A stretch of DNA of 64,000 bases, from the NCBI RefSeq assembly GCF_014200495.1, contig NZ_JACHBY010000005.1, forward strand, positions 392,706 through 456,705. Reading direction: 5' to 3'. The notes under the pieces are model-generated. The model was given only the letters and a program-made list of their open reading frames with translations. It did not search any database and had not been told where the DNA came from. Both the position numbers and the translations under genes were made by a program. The stretch comes from Mucilaginibacter geliditolerans (lineage in GTDB: Bacteria; Bacteroidota; Bacteroidia; Sphingobacteriales; Sphingobacteriaceae). Positions 35,150 through 43,742 of the stretch are shown here, one piece after another. The first letter of the stretch is position 1. Every line of letters begins with the position of its first letter.

Positions 35150-35180
35150 GATTTTGCATTACGTTTAGTGTTTATGAGTT

Positions 35181-35209
35181 AGCTCCCTGCCAGGCGGGGG
35201 GCTTTTTTT
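35181..35209 (+). terminator. Intrinsic terminator after NTF2-like gene 2
   Basis: AGCTCCC (35181-35187) pairs with GGGGGCT (35197-35203), with one G-T pair, followed by a T7 tract. Confidence 0.82.
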
Positions 35210-35241
35210 GTGTTATGAATTTAAGGTATGGGCAACTTATA

Positions 35242-35841
35242 TTATATCACAAGCTTATTAAAATATAAGGCAGCATCTTGCGCCTGCAGGCCATGATCTT
35301 TGTGCCAGTTTGTAATTTTGGTATGATCCATATAATTTAGTTCAAGGCTCTCATACGATTTTTTGAGATCGCCACTAATGTATTTGCAATAATATACAAT
35401 GTGTACTGATGTATGGGGCTGACTAAATTCGCCGGGTAACCGAGTGTAAAATTTTATAATTCCCATCGGTTCCACCACCAAATTCGCTTCTTCCATAAAC
35501 TCCCGTTTTATTGCAGTATCAGGGCTTTCACCAATATCAACCCATCCGCCTGGCATACCCCATAACAGGTCGTCGCTCCTCAGTTCAAGCAATAATTGAC
35601 CCTGTTCATTAAATAGCGCTCCGTTAACACCAACCTTGGGTGTAACATAGCCTAACTCCTGTTTAAACCTATTCTTTATTTCATCGGAAGATAGGCCGGT
35701 AATATCTGAATAATTATCAGCGGCTAATTGCAGCAAACGATTATAGTTTTCAATATCGTGGTGATTTTTACTATAATTTAAACCAAGCTGTGCTATGGAT
35801 CGCAATTCGTCCAGTAAATCAAGGTAATTTTTATTTGACAT
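35242..35841 (-). CDS. Nudix hydrolase with N-terminal helical extension
   Basis: Hydrolase of nucleoside diphosphates linked to another moiety. The Nudix box GWVDIGESPDTAIKREFMEE plus the following AN-L residues fits G-x5-E-x7-REUxEE (about 114-136). An N-terminal region of about 60 residues (LLDELRSIAQLGLNYSK) is the usual Nudix_N helical extension of ADP-ribose or CDP-alcohol type enzymes in Bacteroidota. The ATG at 35841 is chosen; it overlaps the end of the SGNH gene by 11 bases, suggesting coupled translation. Substrate not determined. Confidence 0.9.
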   Translation of the reverse strand: MSNKNYLDLLDELRSIAQLGLNYSKNHHDIENYNRLLQLAADNYSDITGLSSDEIKNRFKQELGYVTPKVGVNGALFNEQGQLLLELRSDDLLWGMPGGWVDIGESPDTAIKREFMEEANLVVEPMGIIKFYTRLPGEFSQPHTSVHIVYYCKYISGDLKKSYESLELNYMDHTKITNWHKDHGLQAQDAALYFNKLVI

Positions 35842-36490
35842 ATGACTGCAATACTTTTTGCCATTTATCATAACCTTTACTGTTTAAGTGTAGATAATCC
35901 GATTGGAACAGGCTTGAATCGGGTGCAGCAGTTCCGGATTTATATATAACAGTGGTCACATCAATAAAATGACTTTTGGGCTTATCCTTTAAATAAGTTT
36001 TTATCAGAGCGTTGGCTTTATCAACCTCTGTAAAATATTTTGCCCGGCTTGGGCTTGGCTTTATCGACATGAAATAAATTTCAGCCGAGGGTGATTTCTG
36101 GTTGATCATGCTCCATAGCTTAGTAAACTCATCGGCCACAAACTGCGCCGATTTTCCGGCAGCTATATCATTCTCACCTGCATAAATAAATATTTTGCGC
36201 GGATGGTAGGGGAAAAGAATATAAGGTGTATAGTAATCTACAATTTGCCAAAGCTCACAACCGCCTACGCCACGCCTTATGATTGGTTCATTGGCGAAAC
36301 GTTGCTCCAGGTCGGTCCATTTGCGGATGGATGAACTGCCGATAAACAAAATACCATCCTTTTTTGGAAAATTTAAACTGTCCTGGTGTTTAAATGCCTG
36401 TATCTCATTAGCAAAGGGAAAGCCCTGCTGTGCAAATACCCGGGTAGAAAATGTAAAGGCTAAAAAGAAGAGGAATAACTTTGATTTCAT
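35831..36490 (-). CDS. Secreted SGNH/GDSL hydrolase
   Basis: Exported esterase-type enzyme of 219 residues with signal peptide ending RVFAQ. SGNH blocks: block I ILFIGSSSIRKW (serine in GSSS), block II RRGVGGC, block III AGENDIAAG (catalytic Asn), block V SDYLHLNSKGY with the D-x-x-H pair. This arrangement resembles platelet-activating-factor acetylhydrolase-like lipases and acetylxylan esterases. Substrate is unclear. The stop codon overlaps the Nudix start, forming a two-gene unit. Confidence 0.9.
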   Translation of the reverse strand: MKSKLFLFFLAFTFSTRVFAQQGFPFANEIQAFKHQDSLNFPKKDGILFIGSSSIRKWTDLEQRFANEPIIRRGVGGCELWQIVDYYTPYILFPYHPRKIFIYAGENDIAAGKSAQFVADEFTKLWSMINQKSPSAEIYFMSIKPSPSRAKYFTEVDKANALIKTYLKDKPKSHFIDVTTVIYKSGTAAPDSSLFQSDYLHLNSKGYDKWQKVLQSYVK

Positions 36491-36569
36491 GTTTACTATT
36501 GGTTGTCGCTAAACTTTAACAGTTATTTTTAATCATACTAAATGTATAAAATAACAGCACATAAATAAT

Positions 36570-36577
36570 TAAGTTTG
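36570..36577 (+). promoter_or_regulatory. Putative -7 element for yceI-like gene
   Basis: TAAGTTTG matches TAnnTTTG and lies 22 bases before the ATG at 36599. No TTG is seen at the right distance upstream. Its position also argues against the alternative TTG start at 36575. Confidence 0.33.
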
Positions 36578-36598
36578 AAAACTACGTTATATACGCAT

Positions 36599-37132
36599 AT
36601 GAATAAAAAATATTTGGCGGTAATTTTCTTTTTTTTAACGAATTATGCCATTGCACAGGTAAAACATACGGTAACAAAATCAAGCATTACCTTTAAAATA
36701 AGAAATATGGGTATCAACACCGATGGCAATATCGGTGGTTTGCAGGCCAATATTCAGTTTGATCCGGCAAATTTAAACAGCAGCATTATTGAGGCGACAG
36801 CCGATGTAAACACCATTAATAGTGATAATGACCTGCGCGATGAACACCTCAAAGGAGACTCTTTTTTTGATGCGGCGAAATACCCTAAGATCACTGTGAA
36901 ATCGGTATCCATTAAGCAGAAGAGCGGCGATAATTATATCGGGCAGTTTAACATAACCATAAAAGCACGGACAAAGGCAGTTGATGTACCCTTCACTTAT
37001 ACCGTGGCCGGTGCAAATGCCTCGTTCAAGGGTACAATGAAACTTAAACGCAGTGATTTTGACCTGGGCGGTGGCAGCATGGTTTTATCGGATGATATTA
37101 TCATAGCTATTGATGTGGAAACGAGTAAATAA
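36599..37132 (+). CDS. YceI family periplasmic protein
   Basis: Small lipocalin-like protein of 177 residues, exported by a signal peptide ending NYAIAQ. The YceI fold is indicated by TVTKSSITFKIRNMG, then GGLQANIQFDPANLNSS, LKGDSFFDAAKYPKITVKS and a final DDIIIAIDVE. YceI proteins bind polyisoprenoid or similar lipids; a ligand here is not proven. The ATG at 36599 leaves a normal signal peptide, whereas the upstream TTG adds eight unlikely residues. Confidence 0.9.
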   Translation: MNKKYLAVIFFFLTNYAIAQVKHTVTKSSITFKIRNMGINTDGNIGGLQANIQFDPANLNSSIIEATADVNTINSDNDLRDEHLKGDSFFDAAKYPKITVKSVSIKQKSGDNYIGQFNITIKARTKAVDVPFTYTVAGANASFKGTMKLKRSDFDLGGGSMVLSDDIIIAIDVETSK

Positions 37133-37146
37133 TTATTATGCCAACG

Positions 37147-37232
37147 TGTCATTGCGAGCGATAGCGTGGCAACCTCGTCGCTTGCATATTGAACGCGACG
37201 AGGTTGCTTCATCGTTCCTCCTCGCAATGACA
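37147..37232. repeat. GTCATTGCGAG hairpin element
   Basis: TGTCATTGCGAG at the left end mirrors CTCGCAATGACA at the right end, with GCAACCTCGTCG / CGACGAGGTTGC inside. It closely matches 55309-55395 and is related to partial copies near 8936, 40153, 55253 and 55650. It follows the yceI-like stop by 14 bases. Confidence 0.85.
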
Positions 37233-37315
37233 TGTTTTATAAAACCTTTTCCCCCTTAACATAAATATAACTTTCGCCCTCCAGCGCTATCGTTAACAAA
37301 TCGTAACTTTAACGT

Positions 37316-38380
37316 ATGAAATTGCGTGTATTGGTTTTAATAAACGCGGCAGCGGTAGCTATTACCCTTTCGGCCGTGAATTACTATTTTAGGCATAGCT
37401 GGTATGATGTAATGATCACCTTTTTGGCGACCATTATCACCAGTTTTTTTGTTTTTTATTATTTGATAGAGAAATATATCTACTCAAAAATAAAGCTCAT
37501 TTATAAACTTATCCATAACCTGAAACTGGGCCGCGACCTGCGCGACGCCCTTGGTGAACATGTAAGCGCCGACCCCATAAATGATGTGGAGCAGGAAGTG
37601 AAGGAATGGGCCCGCCAAAAGAAAACGGAAATTGATGAACTGCGTACGCAGGAAAAATTTCGCCGTGATTTTTTATCAAACATCTCCCACGAATTTAAAA
37701 CGCCGCTGTTTGCCATACAGGGCTATATTGAAGCTATACAGGATGATGAGTTTGACGACCTGGATATGGCCCGGGATTTTTTAACCAAAGCATCACGCAA
37801 TGTGGACCGGCTGAGCTACCTGATTAAAGACCTTGACGAGATCTCAAAACTGGAGACCGGGGAGATGGCTATCAACTACTCCAAATTTAAGATCAATGAC
37901 CTTATAAAGGAGGTTTTTGAATCGATGGAGATGAAAGCCAAGCAGCATAACATAAAATTAATATTCAAGCAAAAATATGATGAGCCAATTGCGGTAAATG
38001 CCGACCGTGAAAAGATAATTCAGGTGTTGGTAAATCTTATTGATAACTCATTTAAATACGGAAAAGAGGGTGGAAGCACCTCTATAAGTTTGTTTGACTT
38101 GCATGACCAGGTGCTGGTTGAGGTTACGGATGACGGCATCGGAATAGAGGAAAAATACCTTCCACGCCTGTTTGAGCGCTTTTTTAGAACGGATACCAGC
38201 CGCTCAAGGCAAATAGGTGGCTCGGGATTAGGATTGGCTATTGTTAAACATATTATTGAGGCGCACCAGCAAACTATTAATGTGCGCAGTACTGAAAGTT
38301 TGGGATCTACTTTTGGGTTCACTTTGCAAAAGTCAAAGCAGTCTTTACAATTCCCTAACATTCCTGTTTTAAAGAATTAA
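37316..38380 (+). CDS. Sensor histidine kinase, PhoR-like
   Basis: Membrane sensor kinase of 354 residues. Two transmembrane segments (about 5-24 and 32-52) are separated by only about seven residues, so there is almost no periplasmic sensor domain. H125 in NISHEFKTPL is the phosphorylation site; the ATP-binding domain has NLIDNSFKYG (N box), DDGIGIEEKYLPRLFERFFR and GGSGLGLAIVKHI. No response regulator gene is adjacent. Because DUF47/PhoU-like and Pit genes follow, and a TTAACA direct repeat lies between, a phosphate-sensing role is inferred. Confidence 0.9.
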   Translation: MKLRVLVLINAAAVAITLSAVNYYFRHSWYDVMITFLATIITSFFVFYYLIEKYIYSKIKLIYKLIHNLKLGRDLRDALGEHVSADPINDVEQEVKEWARQKKTEIDELRTQEKFRRDFLSNISHEFKTPLFAIQGYIEAIQDDEFDDLDMARDFLTKASRNVDRLSYLIKDLDEISKLETGEMAINYSKFKINDLIKEVFESMEMKAKQHNIKLIFKQKYDEPIAVNADREKIIQVLVNLIDNSFKYGKEGGSTSISLFDLHDQVLVEVTDDGIGIEEKYLPRLFERFFRTDTSRSRQIGGSGLGLAIVKHIIEAHQQTINVRSTESLGSTFGFTLQKSKQSLQFPNIPVLKN

Positions 38381-38410
38381 CATTAACTTAACATTGCAAA
38401 CTTACCTTTG
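38377..38410 (+). promoter_or_regulatory. TTAACA-N5-TTAACA direct repeat and -7 element before phoU-like gene
   Basis: TTAACA occurs at 38377-38382 and again at 38388-38393, spaced by exactly five bases (11-base period). TACCTTTG (38403-38410), a full TAnnTTTG match, follows 9 bases later, 19 bases before the DUF47 ATG. Direct hexamer repeats with an 11-base period are what PhoB/PhoP-family regulators bind in other phyla. Related TAAC repeats occur at 37293-37313 ahead of the kinase gene. Confidence 0.45.
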
Positions 38411-38429
38411 CTGAAATTCGATAAAAAGT

Positions 38430-39080
38430 ATGTCACTTAACAGCATATTCCAGTACTTTGTACCAAAAGATAAAAAGATCTTTTTTCCCCTGTTTGAACA
38501 GGCTGCAAGCAATGTTGTAGCTATAGCAACCGTGTTGGTTGAAGCGGTAAACTCATCAAATCCGGCTACAAGGGAAGAACTGTTTAAGCAAATTGATAAG
38601 CTGGAAAATAAAGGTGACGAACTTACCCACCAGATATACCTGGAGCTCGGTAAAAACTTTATCACCCCGTTTGACCGTGAGGATATACATGCTTTAGCTA
38701 CCGCGATTGATGATGTAGCTGATAACATACAAGGTGCAGCAAATCGCATGAGCCTTTACCGTATTGATGAATATAATGAGCATATTCGTAAATTGTCTGA
38801 CCTGATTTTACAAGGCAGTATTGATCTGGAGAAAGCAGTGCGTGAGTTAAAGGATTTACGTAATGTACGTGCCATTGCTGATTCATGTATCAGGATAAAC
38901 AGTGTAGAGAATCAGGCCGATTATGTGTTTGACCGTGCCGTTGCCGACTTGTTTTTATACGAAAGAGACGCTATTAAGCTGATAAAATATAAAGAAATAC
39001 TAGCAGCGCTTGAAACCGCCACAGATATGTGTGAAGATGCTGCCAATGTAATGGAATCAATATTAGTTAAAAACGCCTAA
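38430..39080 (+). CDS. DUF47 family PhoU-like protein
   Basis: All-helical cytoplasmic protein of 216 residues in the DUF47 (UPF0111) family, related to PhoU. It has KIFFPLFEQAASNVV at the N terminus, the acidic KGDELTHQIYLELGKNFITPFDREDIHAL metal-site region (in part EL.H, F.REDI) and AIADSCIRINSVENQADYVFD. DUF47 proteins usually accompany and regulate Pit transporters, and here the pit gene follows by 18 bases, so an operon is clear. Confidence 0.92.
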   Translation: MSLNSIFQYFVPKDKKIFFPLFEQAASNVVAIATVLVEAVNSSNPATREELFKQIDKLENKGDELTHQIYLELGKNFITPFDREDIHALATAIDDVADNIQGAANRMSLYRIDEYNEHIRKLSDLILQGSIDLEKAVRELKDLRNVRAIADSCIRINSVENQADYVFDRAVADLFLYERDAIKLIKYKEILAALETATDMCEDAANVMESILVKNA

Positions 39081-39098
39081 AAGCAACCGTATAGATAA

Positions 39099-40115
39099 AT
39101 GGTTACCACTCTCCTTGTAATTGTAGTTGCGCTGGCGCTCATATTCGACTATACCAATGGTTTTCATGATGCGGCCAACTCAATTGCCACCATCGTATCA
39201 ACCAAAGTATTAACGCCTTTTCAGGCTGTATTATGGGCCGCTGCCTTTAATTTCCTGGCTTACTTTGTTGTTAAAGACCATAAGGTAGCCAACACCGTAT
39301 CAAAAATAGTGAACGAACATTTTGTTACGATGCATGTTATACTGGCTGGTTTAATTGCTGCCATTACCTGGAACTTAACCACTTGGTGGTTTGGTATACC
39401 ATCAAGCTCATCGCATACACTAATCGGTGGTTTTGCCGGTGCAGGTATTACCAATGCTTTGTATATGGGTGCTAATGGTATAAGTGCCATCAACATAAAA
39501 CTGATACTAACAACCATAGCATACATAGTACTGGCCCCTGTTATAGGCCTGGTAATAGCCTATATTGTAACTATTATTATTCTGCATATATGCAAACGAT
39601 CGAGACCGTCAACTGCAGAGCGCTGGTTTAAAAGGCTACAACTGGTATCATCTGCGGCACTAAGTTTTTCGCATGGTACCAATGATGCGCAAAAGGTAAT
39701 GGGTATTTTATATGTAACGCTTATTGCATCAAACATTATTAAAAGTGGTTCGGCAATGCCTGATTGGATTCCATTGGCCTGTTACTCCGCTATAGCGTTG
39801 GGAACGATGTCGGGTGGCTGGAAGATCGTTAAAACAATGGGCTCAAAGATCACCAAAATAACTCCGCTTGAGGGTGTAAGCGCCGAAACCGCAGGTGCAA
39901 TCACCTTATTAATCACAGAGCGCTTTGGTATACCGGTATCAACCACGCATACTATTACAGGTTCAATTATTGGGGTGGGCTTAACCAAGCGTGTATCAGC
40001 AGTGCGCTGGGGCGTTACCATTAACCTGATTTGGGCCTGGATCATCACCATACCAATTTCCGCGCTTGTTGCAGCTTTGGTGTTTGTGCTGATAAGGTTG
40101 CTGGGAGTAGCATAA
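39099..40115 (+). CDS. Low-affinity inorganic phosphate transporter, PiT family
   Basis: Integral membrane phosphate:cation symporter of 338 residues with about 10 hydrophobic segments. The two PiT signature regions are DYTNGFHDAANSIATIVST near the N terminus and SFSHGTNDAQKVMG in the middle, and both GIPVSTTHTITG and WFGIPSSSSHTLIGG repeat the S-S-H motif of the inverted halves. It is 18 bases downstream of the DUF47 gene. Regulation by the TTAACA repeat ahead of the operon is inferred. Confidence 0.95.
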   Translation: MVTTLLVIVVALALIFDYTNGFHDAANSIATIVSTKVLTPFQAVLWAAAFNFLAYFVVKDHKVANTVSKIVNEHFVTMHVILAGLIAAITWNLTTWWFGIPSSSSHTLIGGFAGAGITNALYMGANGISAINIKLILTTIAYIVLAPVIGLVIAYIVTIIILHICKRSRPSTAERWFKRLQLVSSAALSFSHGTNDAQKVMGILYVTLIASNIIKSGSAMPDWIPLACYSAIALGTMSGGWKIVKTMGSKITKITPLEGVSAETAGAITLLITERFGIPVSTTHTITGSIIGVGLTKRVSAVRWGVTINLIWAWIITIPISALVAALVFVLIRLLGVA

Positions 40116-40152
40116 TACGCGTCCCCAATAACAGCCATTTTCTCTTCGTGCG

Positions 40153-40478
40153 TCATTGCGAGGAGGAACGACGAAGCAATCCCCGACTATGCAGAGAGAA
40201 TATACTTGTCTGTTGAGTCGCGTGTAGCCGCTCATTGCCGCGGAGGCTACTACTTTTGTCTTGATACAAAAGGTAGCAAAAAATCAAGTCAGTAAATGCT
40301 TCTTTGCCACACAGGCCTTTGCCCTGCAAATCAGGCAAAACCTGGGCTGGAATCTTTTTGCGGCCATATTGCGCACACTACCCCATGCACTGCAAAAATT
40401 TCCTATGCCCTGCCACGTATAAGGCCACCATCGTTTTGCCTGATTTCATCCGAAGCTGTTCTACTGACAAGGAAGAAA
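40153..40478 (-). repeat. Dispersed element, copy B, with adjacent GTCATTGCGAG half unit
   Basis: Copy B runs 40226-40478 in reverse orientation and shares with copy A the reverse complements of GATGGTGGCCTT, TGGCAGGGCATAG and CAGGTTTTGCCTGATTTGCA. Its stem is 40250-40259 with 40266-40276 (CTACTTTTGT and ACAAAAG-G-TAG, one bulged base). Beyond the conserved end lies a GTCATTGCGAGGAGGAAC half hairpin (40153-40200). Copies B and D also share the sequence after the GCGGCT end. Open frames here are spurious. Confidence 0.75.
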
Positions 40479-40499
40479 TACATAATACTTAAATATGAG

Positions 40500-40656
40500 A
40501 CGGCTTTAAATGAACCGTGATCAAAAGCGGGTAAAGGCCCGACAAAAAGCGCGGGCCTGGGTGTTTTGCCTGTGGGCGGAAGGATCTTTTTGTCTTGATT
40601 TTTTGTTTCTTTTGTATCAAGACAAAAGAAATAGGGCTCCGCGCCCATGAGCGGCT
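40500..40656 (+). repeat. Dispersed element, copy C (different interior)
   Basis: The conserved end TGTCTTGATTTTTTG, stem 40606-40615 / 40622-40631 (TTTCTTTTGT / ACAAAAGAAA) and CGCGCCCATGAGCGGCTT end are present, but the interior differs from A and B and resembles copy D. Together with copy B in opposite orientation it forms a 430-base unit (40226-40656) with roughly 63-base inverted ends. Nothing coding is seen from 40116 to 40827. Confidence 0.72.
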
Positions 40657-40827
40657 TCAAAAGATAGGTAACACGCAATGTCAATCCCCATAATGACGCT
40701 TTGCGATAGAATTATTCTTCAGCTGCATATTGAAGCCAGTAGAATCCGCCCTACACACAACTACTCACTTACACTATTTCCCTTGATTTATTTTTTCTTA
40801 CAAAATCATTTTTACTAAATTGCCCCT

Positions 40828-41544
40828 ATGAAAAAGTTGCTGATACTCTTACCCATAGTTTGTTTATCCCTGTTCAGTTTTGAAACTTTAACCCGTAGCA
40901 CGCAGGCATGCGCGCAGGGTACGCCATCGATATTGGATATGGCCGGGGGCATAAAAGATGCGCTTTTGCAGGGTACTGCTAAAAGTACCAACCAATTATC
41001 GGCACTCAATGGCTTTTTTGGGAATGCTGCCGTTAAAATACTTTTTCCACCGCAGGCGCAAAAGGCCGAAAAAACGCTCAGGAGCCTGGGGCTTAATAAA
41101 CTTTGCGACAATGTTATTTTATCGCTTAACCGCGCTGCCGAAGATGCCGCCAAACAGGCCGAGCCTATTTTTATGGATGCTATAAAACATATGAGTATAA
41201 GCGATGCTACTCATATACTTACGGGAGGACAGGATGCTGCTACGCAGTATTTCAGGAAAGTAACAAGCGCCCAACTGGCGGCTAAGTTTAAGCCTATTAT
41301 ACAAACCAGCTTAAATAAAGTAGGCGCCACCAAATACTATGGCGATGCTGCGCAAGCTTACAATAAATTACCTTTTGTATCGCATCTCGACCCTGATATC
41401 AGCAATTATGCCACTCAAAAAGCTATTGACGGTATTTTTGTAGAGATAGCTTTAGAAGAACTCAACATCCGTAAGAATATATCGGTACGTTCAACCCCGC
41501 TTATGCAAAAGGCGTTTTCTTTTGCTGATCAGGCAATTAAATAA
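40828..41544 (+). CDS. DUF4197 family exported protein
   Basis: A 238-residue protein of the DUF4197 family with an N-terminal signal segment (MKKLLILLPIVCLSLFSFE). The family hallmark regions are visible: GGIKDALLQGTAKSTNQLSA, NDAVKILFPP-like FGNAAVKILFPPQ, LILSLNRAAEDAA-like region, ILTGGQDAATQYFR, and the C-terminal YATQKAIDGIFVEIALEE. Function is unknown in all members I know of. It stands alone, after a repeat region and before a hairpin. Confidence 0.9.
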   Translation: MKKLLILLPIVCLSLFSFETLTRSTQACAQGTPSILDMAGGIKDALLQGTAKSTNQLSALNGFFGNAAVKILFPPQAQKAEKTLRSLGLNKLCDNVILSLNRAAEDAAKQAEPIFMDAIKHMSISDATHILTGGQDAATQYFRKVTSAQLAAKFKPIIQTSLNKVGATKYYGDAAQAYNKLPFVSHLDPDISNYATQKAIDGIFVEIALEELNIRKNISVRSTPLMQKAFSFADQAIK

Positions 41545-41565
41545 GGTTAGAAACAACCACACCAC

Positions 41566-41657
41566 GTCATCCCGAACTTGTTTCGGGATCTCATTTGATG
41601 AGTAATCAGCATGGAGTAGATTATGCAAGTGAGGTGCTGAAACAAGTTCAGCATGAC
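41566..41657. repeat. GTCATCCCGAACTTG inverted repeat
   Basis: GTCATCCCGAACTTGTTTC (41566-41584) is nearly complementary to GAAACAAGTTCAGCATGAC (41639-41657), with about three mismatches. A smaller CCCGAA..TTCGGG stem lies within the left arm. It fills the gap between the convergent DUF4197 and membrane-protein genes. Confidence 0.68.
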
Positions 41658-41673
41658 TTTGATATTTACGTAT

Positions 41674-42168
41674 TTATACTAATACATCCTCGCTGTCAAA
41701 CTGCATCTTATCTTCGTAATCTAAATTCAAATCATTGGCGATCTTGTCTTTAGTAGGTCGTATTGTTATAAAATACAGTATAATCAGGCCGGATATCAGC
41801 AGGAAAAGAAAATTGCGGGTAACCATATAAGTAACAATTCCAAATAGTGAAGGGCCTTCTAATAGTGCACATCTTATAATTAACGCGGCTTGGTAGCCCA
41901 TTAATTTCCCTTTTAGCGTTGGCTTGTTTATAGCTTCATTTAATCTTAGCTTATACATAAAATTAGAGGCTATAAAGCAGGAAATAGCCAAAATCGGCGC
42001 AACAAAAAGAAAAGGATCTTTAGTGTTTGTAAGATCGATAACTGTGCTTTTGGTAATTGTAAATACCAGCACAGAAAAAATCACCTGGCCAACTAACAGC
42101 GCCAAATGAACTATAGTGATTGTTTTTATAAATGTTTTAGGGGTTTGTGGCAGGTTTTGGTTATTCAT
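41674..42168 (-). CDS. Hypothetical four-helix membrane protein
   Basis: A 164-residue protein with four hydrophobic segments (about 12-36, 48-68, 88-118 and 122-140), a short basic stretch between them and an acidic C-terminal tail ending DLNYEDKMQFDSEDVLV. I do not recognise a named family with confidence, although small four-helix proteins of this pattern are common in Sphingobacteriaceae. It is downstream of the sigma/TonB locus on the same strand, separated by about 41 bases, and could belong to that transcript. Confidence 0.75.
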   Translation of the reverse strand: MNNQNLPQTPKTFIKTITIVHLALLVGQVIFSVLVFTITKSTVIDLTNTKDPFLFVAPILAISCFIASNFMYKLRLNEAINKPTLKGKLMGYQAALIIRCALLEGPSLFGIVTYMVTRNFLFLLISGLIILYFITIRPTKDKIANDLNLDYEDKMQFDSEDVLV

Positions 42169-42209
42169 TTTTTACTGGTTTAGATAGCAGCTAATGTATA
42201 ATAATTATA

Positions 42210-43742
42210 TTATTTCTTCGCCTCAAACTTCACTTTCACCTTTACTTTTTCAGGCTTATTATTGCTGTTTTTAAGCCAATCCGGTCCGTTTTTGATCAGT
42301 TTAACAGCGGCAGTATCTGTTTTCGCGCTGATGCCTTTAATTATCTTGAAATCGCTAAGCGAGTTATCAGGATTTACCATGAATGATATTTTCACTGTGC
42401 CAGTTTTACCATCAGGCGATGTGGCATTTGTCTTTAAATATTTTTTAAACTCATCCCATCCATTACTTGGGCGAGCCTGTGACTGCTGCGGCTCACCACT
42501 ATACCCGGTTACTACAACTTCACTTAGCGAGCGGGCATTCGGCTGCAATGCAATGGTAAGAGAATCAGTTTTTTTAACTGTTATATCCCTGCGCTCATAA
42601 CCTAAAAAGGCAACTTCCAAAACAGATCCATTAGGAACCGGTGGTAGCGCGAACTTTCCGTTAATATCTGTTACTACACTTATATTTGTGCCTTTAACTT
42701 GTACTGTAGCACCAGGTATTGGGCTGCTACCGTCAGTAACAACACCTTTTATCCCATTGCCTGTTACTGTTGAACCACTACCTGTAATGATCTTTCTTTT
42801 TACTGCACCATAACCAGTTACTACAACTTCAGCAAGTGCATAATTTTTAACTGGTTGCAAGGCAATGATCAATGAATCCTGTTTTTTGATCATGATATGT
42901 TTAGCATCATAGCCTGAATAAGTAATATCCAGTGTTGATTTGTAAGGAACTTCATGCAGTGTAAAATACCCCTGACTATTTGTTGTGGTACCAATGCCGG
43001 TTCCTTGTATGGTAATTGCAACACCTGGTAGGGGGCCGTTTGCATTCCTTACCATGCCTGTAATGTTTTTACCTGGCGTGATGCTTACACCGGCCACCTT
43101 GCTGTTTAATTGCTGCGCGGAATAGCCCATTACAACAGTTTCATTTAACGGGGTTGAATCCTTTGCCAAAGTATTTGACTTTTTATATTCAACTGCTGCC
43201 GGAGCATTTTGCTCAAAAACTTTATCAGTGTTGGCTACAGGCGCAGCTACATCGGCATCTGCGCTTGCGCTGGCAATAACGGTTTGTGTCTTGTATTTAT
43301 GATGGCTGGTAATTGATTTAGGCGGTGGCTGAATTAGCGCGGCTACTTCTGTATTTTTCTTCGGCGTAGTTGGAACAAGGGTATCGGCGGCTCTTTTTGG
43401 TGCCGATAGCTCAACTTTTGCTATTTGTGATTGATGAGAAGGACGCTGTAATATAAACCATAATAGTCCGGCAAATAAAACCAGCAATACGGATGCGGCT
43501 ATGGCTATAAAACGCATAGCGATAATTCTGCTCTCTTTTTTCTCTGTTCTTGCTTTTAAGCGGGTCGACAGCTCTTTTAAATTTTCATCCTGTGGTTTAC
43601 CTGCATTTTCATAGCCTTCTAAAGCATCCAGTAAAAATGGGTCATCCTGGGCACGGCGCTCAAGCTCATACATGGAGCGGGCATCCAGCTTGCCCTCCAG
43701 GTATTTTTTTATTTGCGATATGTCCTTTTCTTGCTCAGTCAT
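42210..43742 (-). CDS. Anti-sigma-like / carboxypeptidase-regulatory / TonB C-terminal hybrid protein
   Basis: A 510-residue inner-membrane-anchored protein with a mosaic build. Residues 1-70 (KDISQIKKYLEGKLDARSMY) look like the cytoplasmic head of a sigma-regulatory protein. A transmembrane segment is at about 73-98. Two carboxypeptidase-regulatory-like domains lie at about 225-297 and 330-402, each adjoining a SusC-type motif: ETVVMGYS (201-208), EVVVTGYG (305-312), EVVVTGYS (408-415). Residues about 440-508 form a TonB C-terminal domain (KISFMVNPDNSLSDFKIIKG). It overlaps the sigma gene by eight bases. Role as sigma-factor regulator or envelope linker is inferred. Confidence 0.8.
   Translation of the reverse strand: MTEQEKDISQIKKYLEGKLDARSMYELERRAQDDPFLLDALEGYENAGKPQDENLKELSTRLKARTEKKESRIIAMRFIAIAASVLLVLFAGLLWFILQRPSHQSQIAKVELSAPKRAADTLVPTTPKKNTEVAALIQPPPKSITSHHKYKTQTVIASASADADVAAPVANTDKVFEQNAPAAVEYKKSNTLAKDSTPLNETVVMGYSAQQLNSKVAGVSITPGKNITGMVRNANGPLPGVAITIQGTGIGTTTNSQGYFTLHEVPYKSTLDITYSGYDAKHIMIKKQDSLIIALQPVKNYALAEVVVTGYGAVKRKIITGSGSTVTGNGIKGVVTDGSSPIPGATVQVKGTNISVVTDINGKFALPPVPNGSVLEVAFLGYERRDITVKKTDSLTIALQPNARSLSEVVVTGYSGEPQQSQARPSNGWDEFKKYLKTNATSPDGKTGTVKISFMVNPDNSLSDFKIIKGISAKTDTAAVKLIKNGPDWLKNSNNKPEKVKVKVKFEAKK

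Noticed and set aside
40296..40684. Open frames in the pit-DUF4197 gap
   Set aside because: Repeat read-through with no start signal, and the same peptides appear in other frames of copy A.
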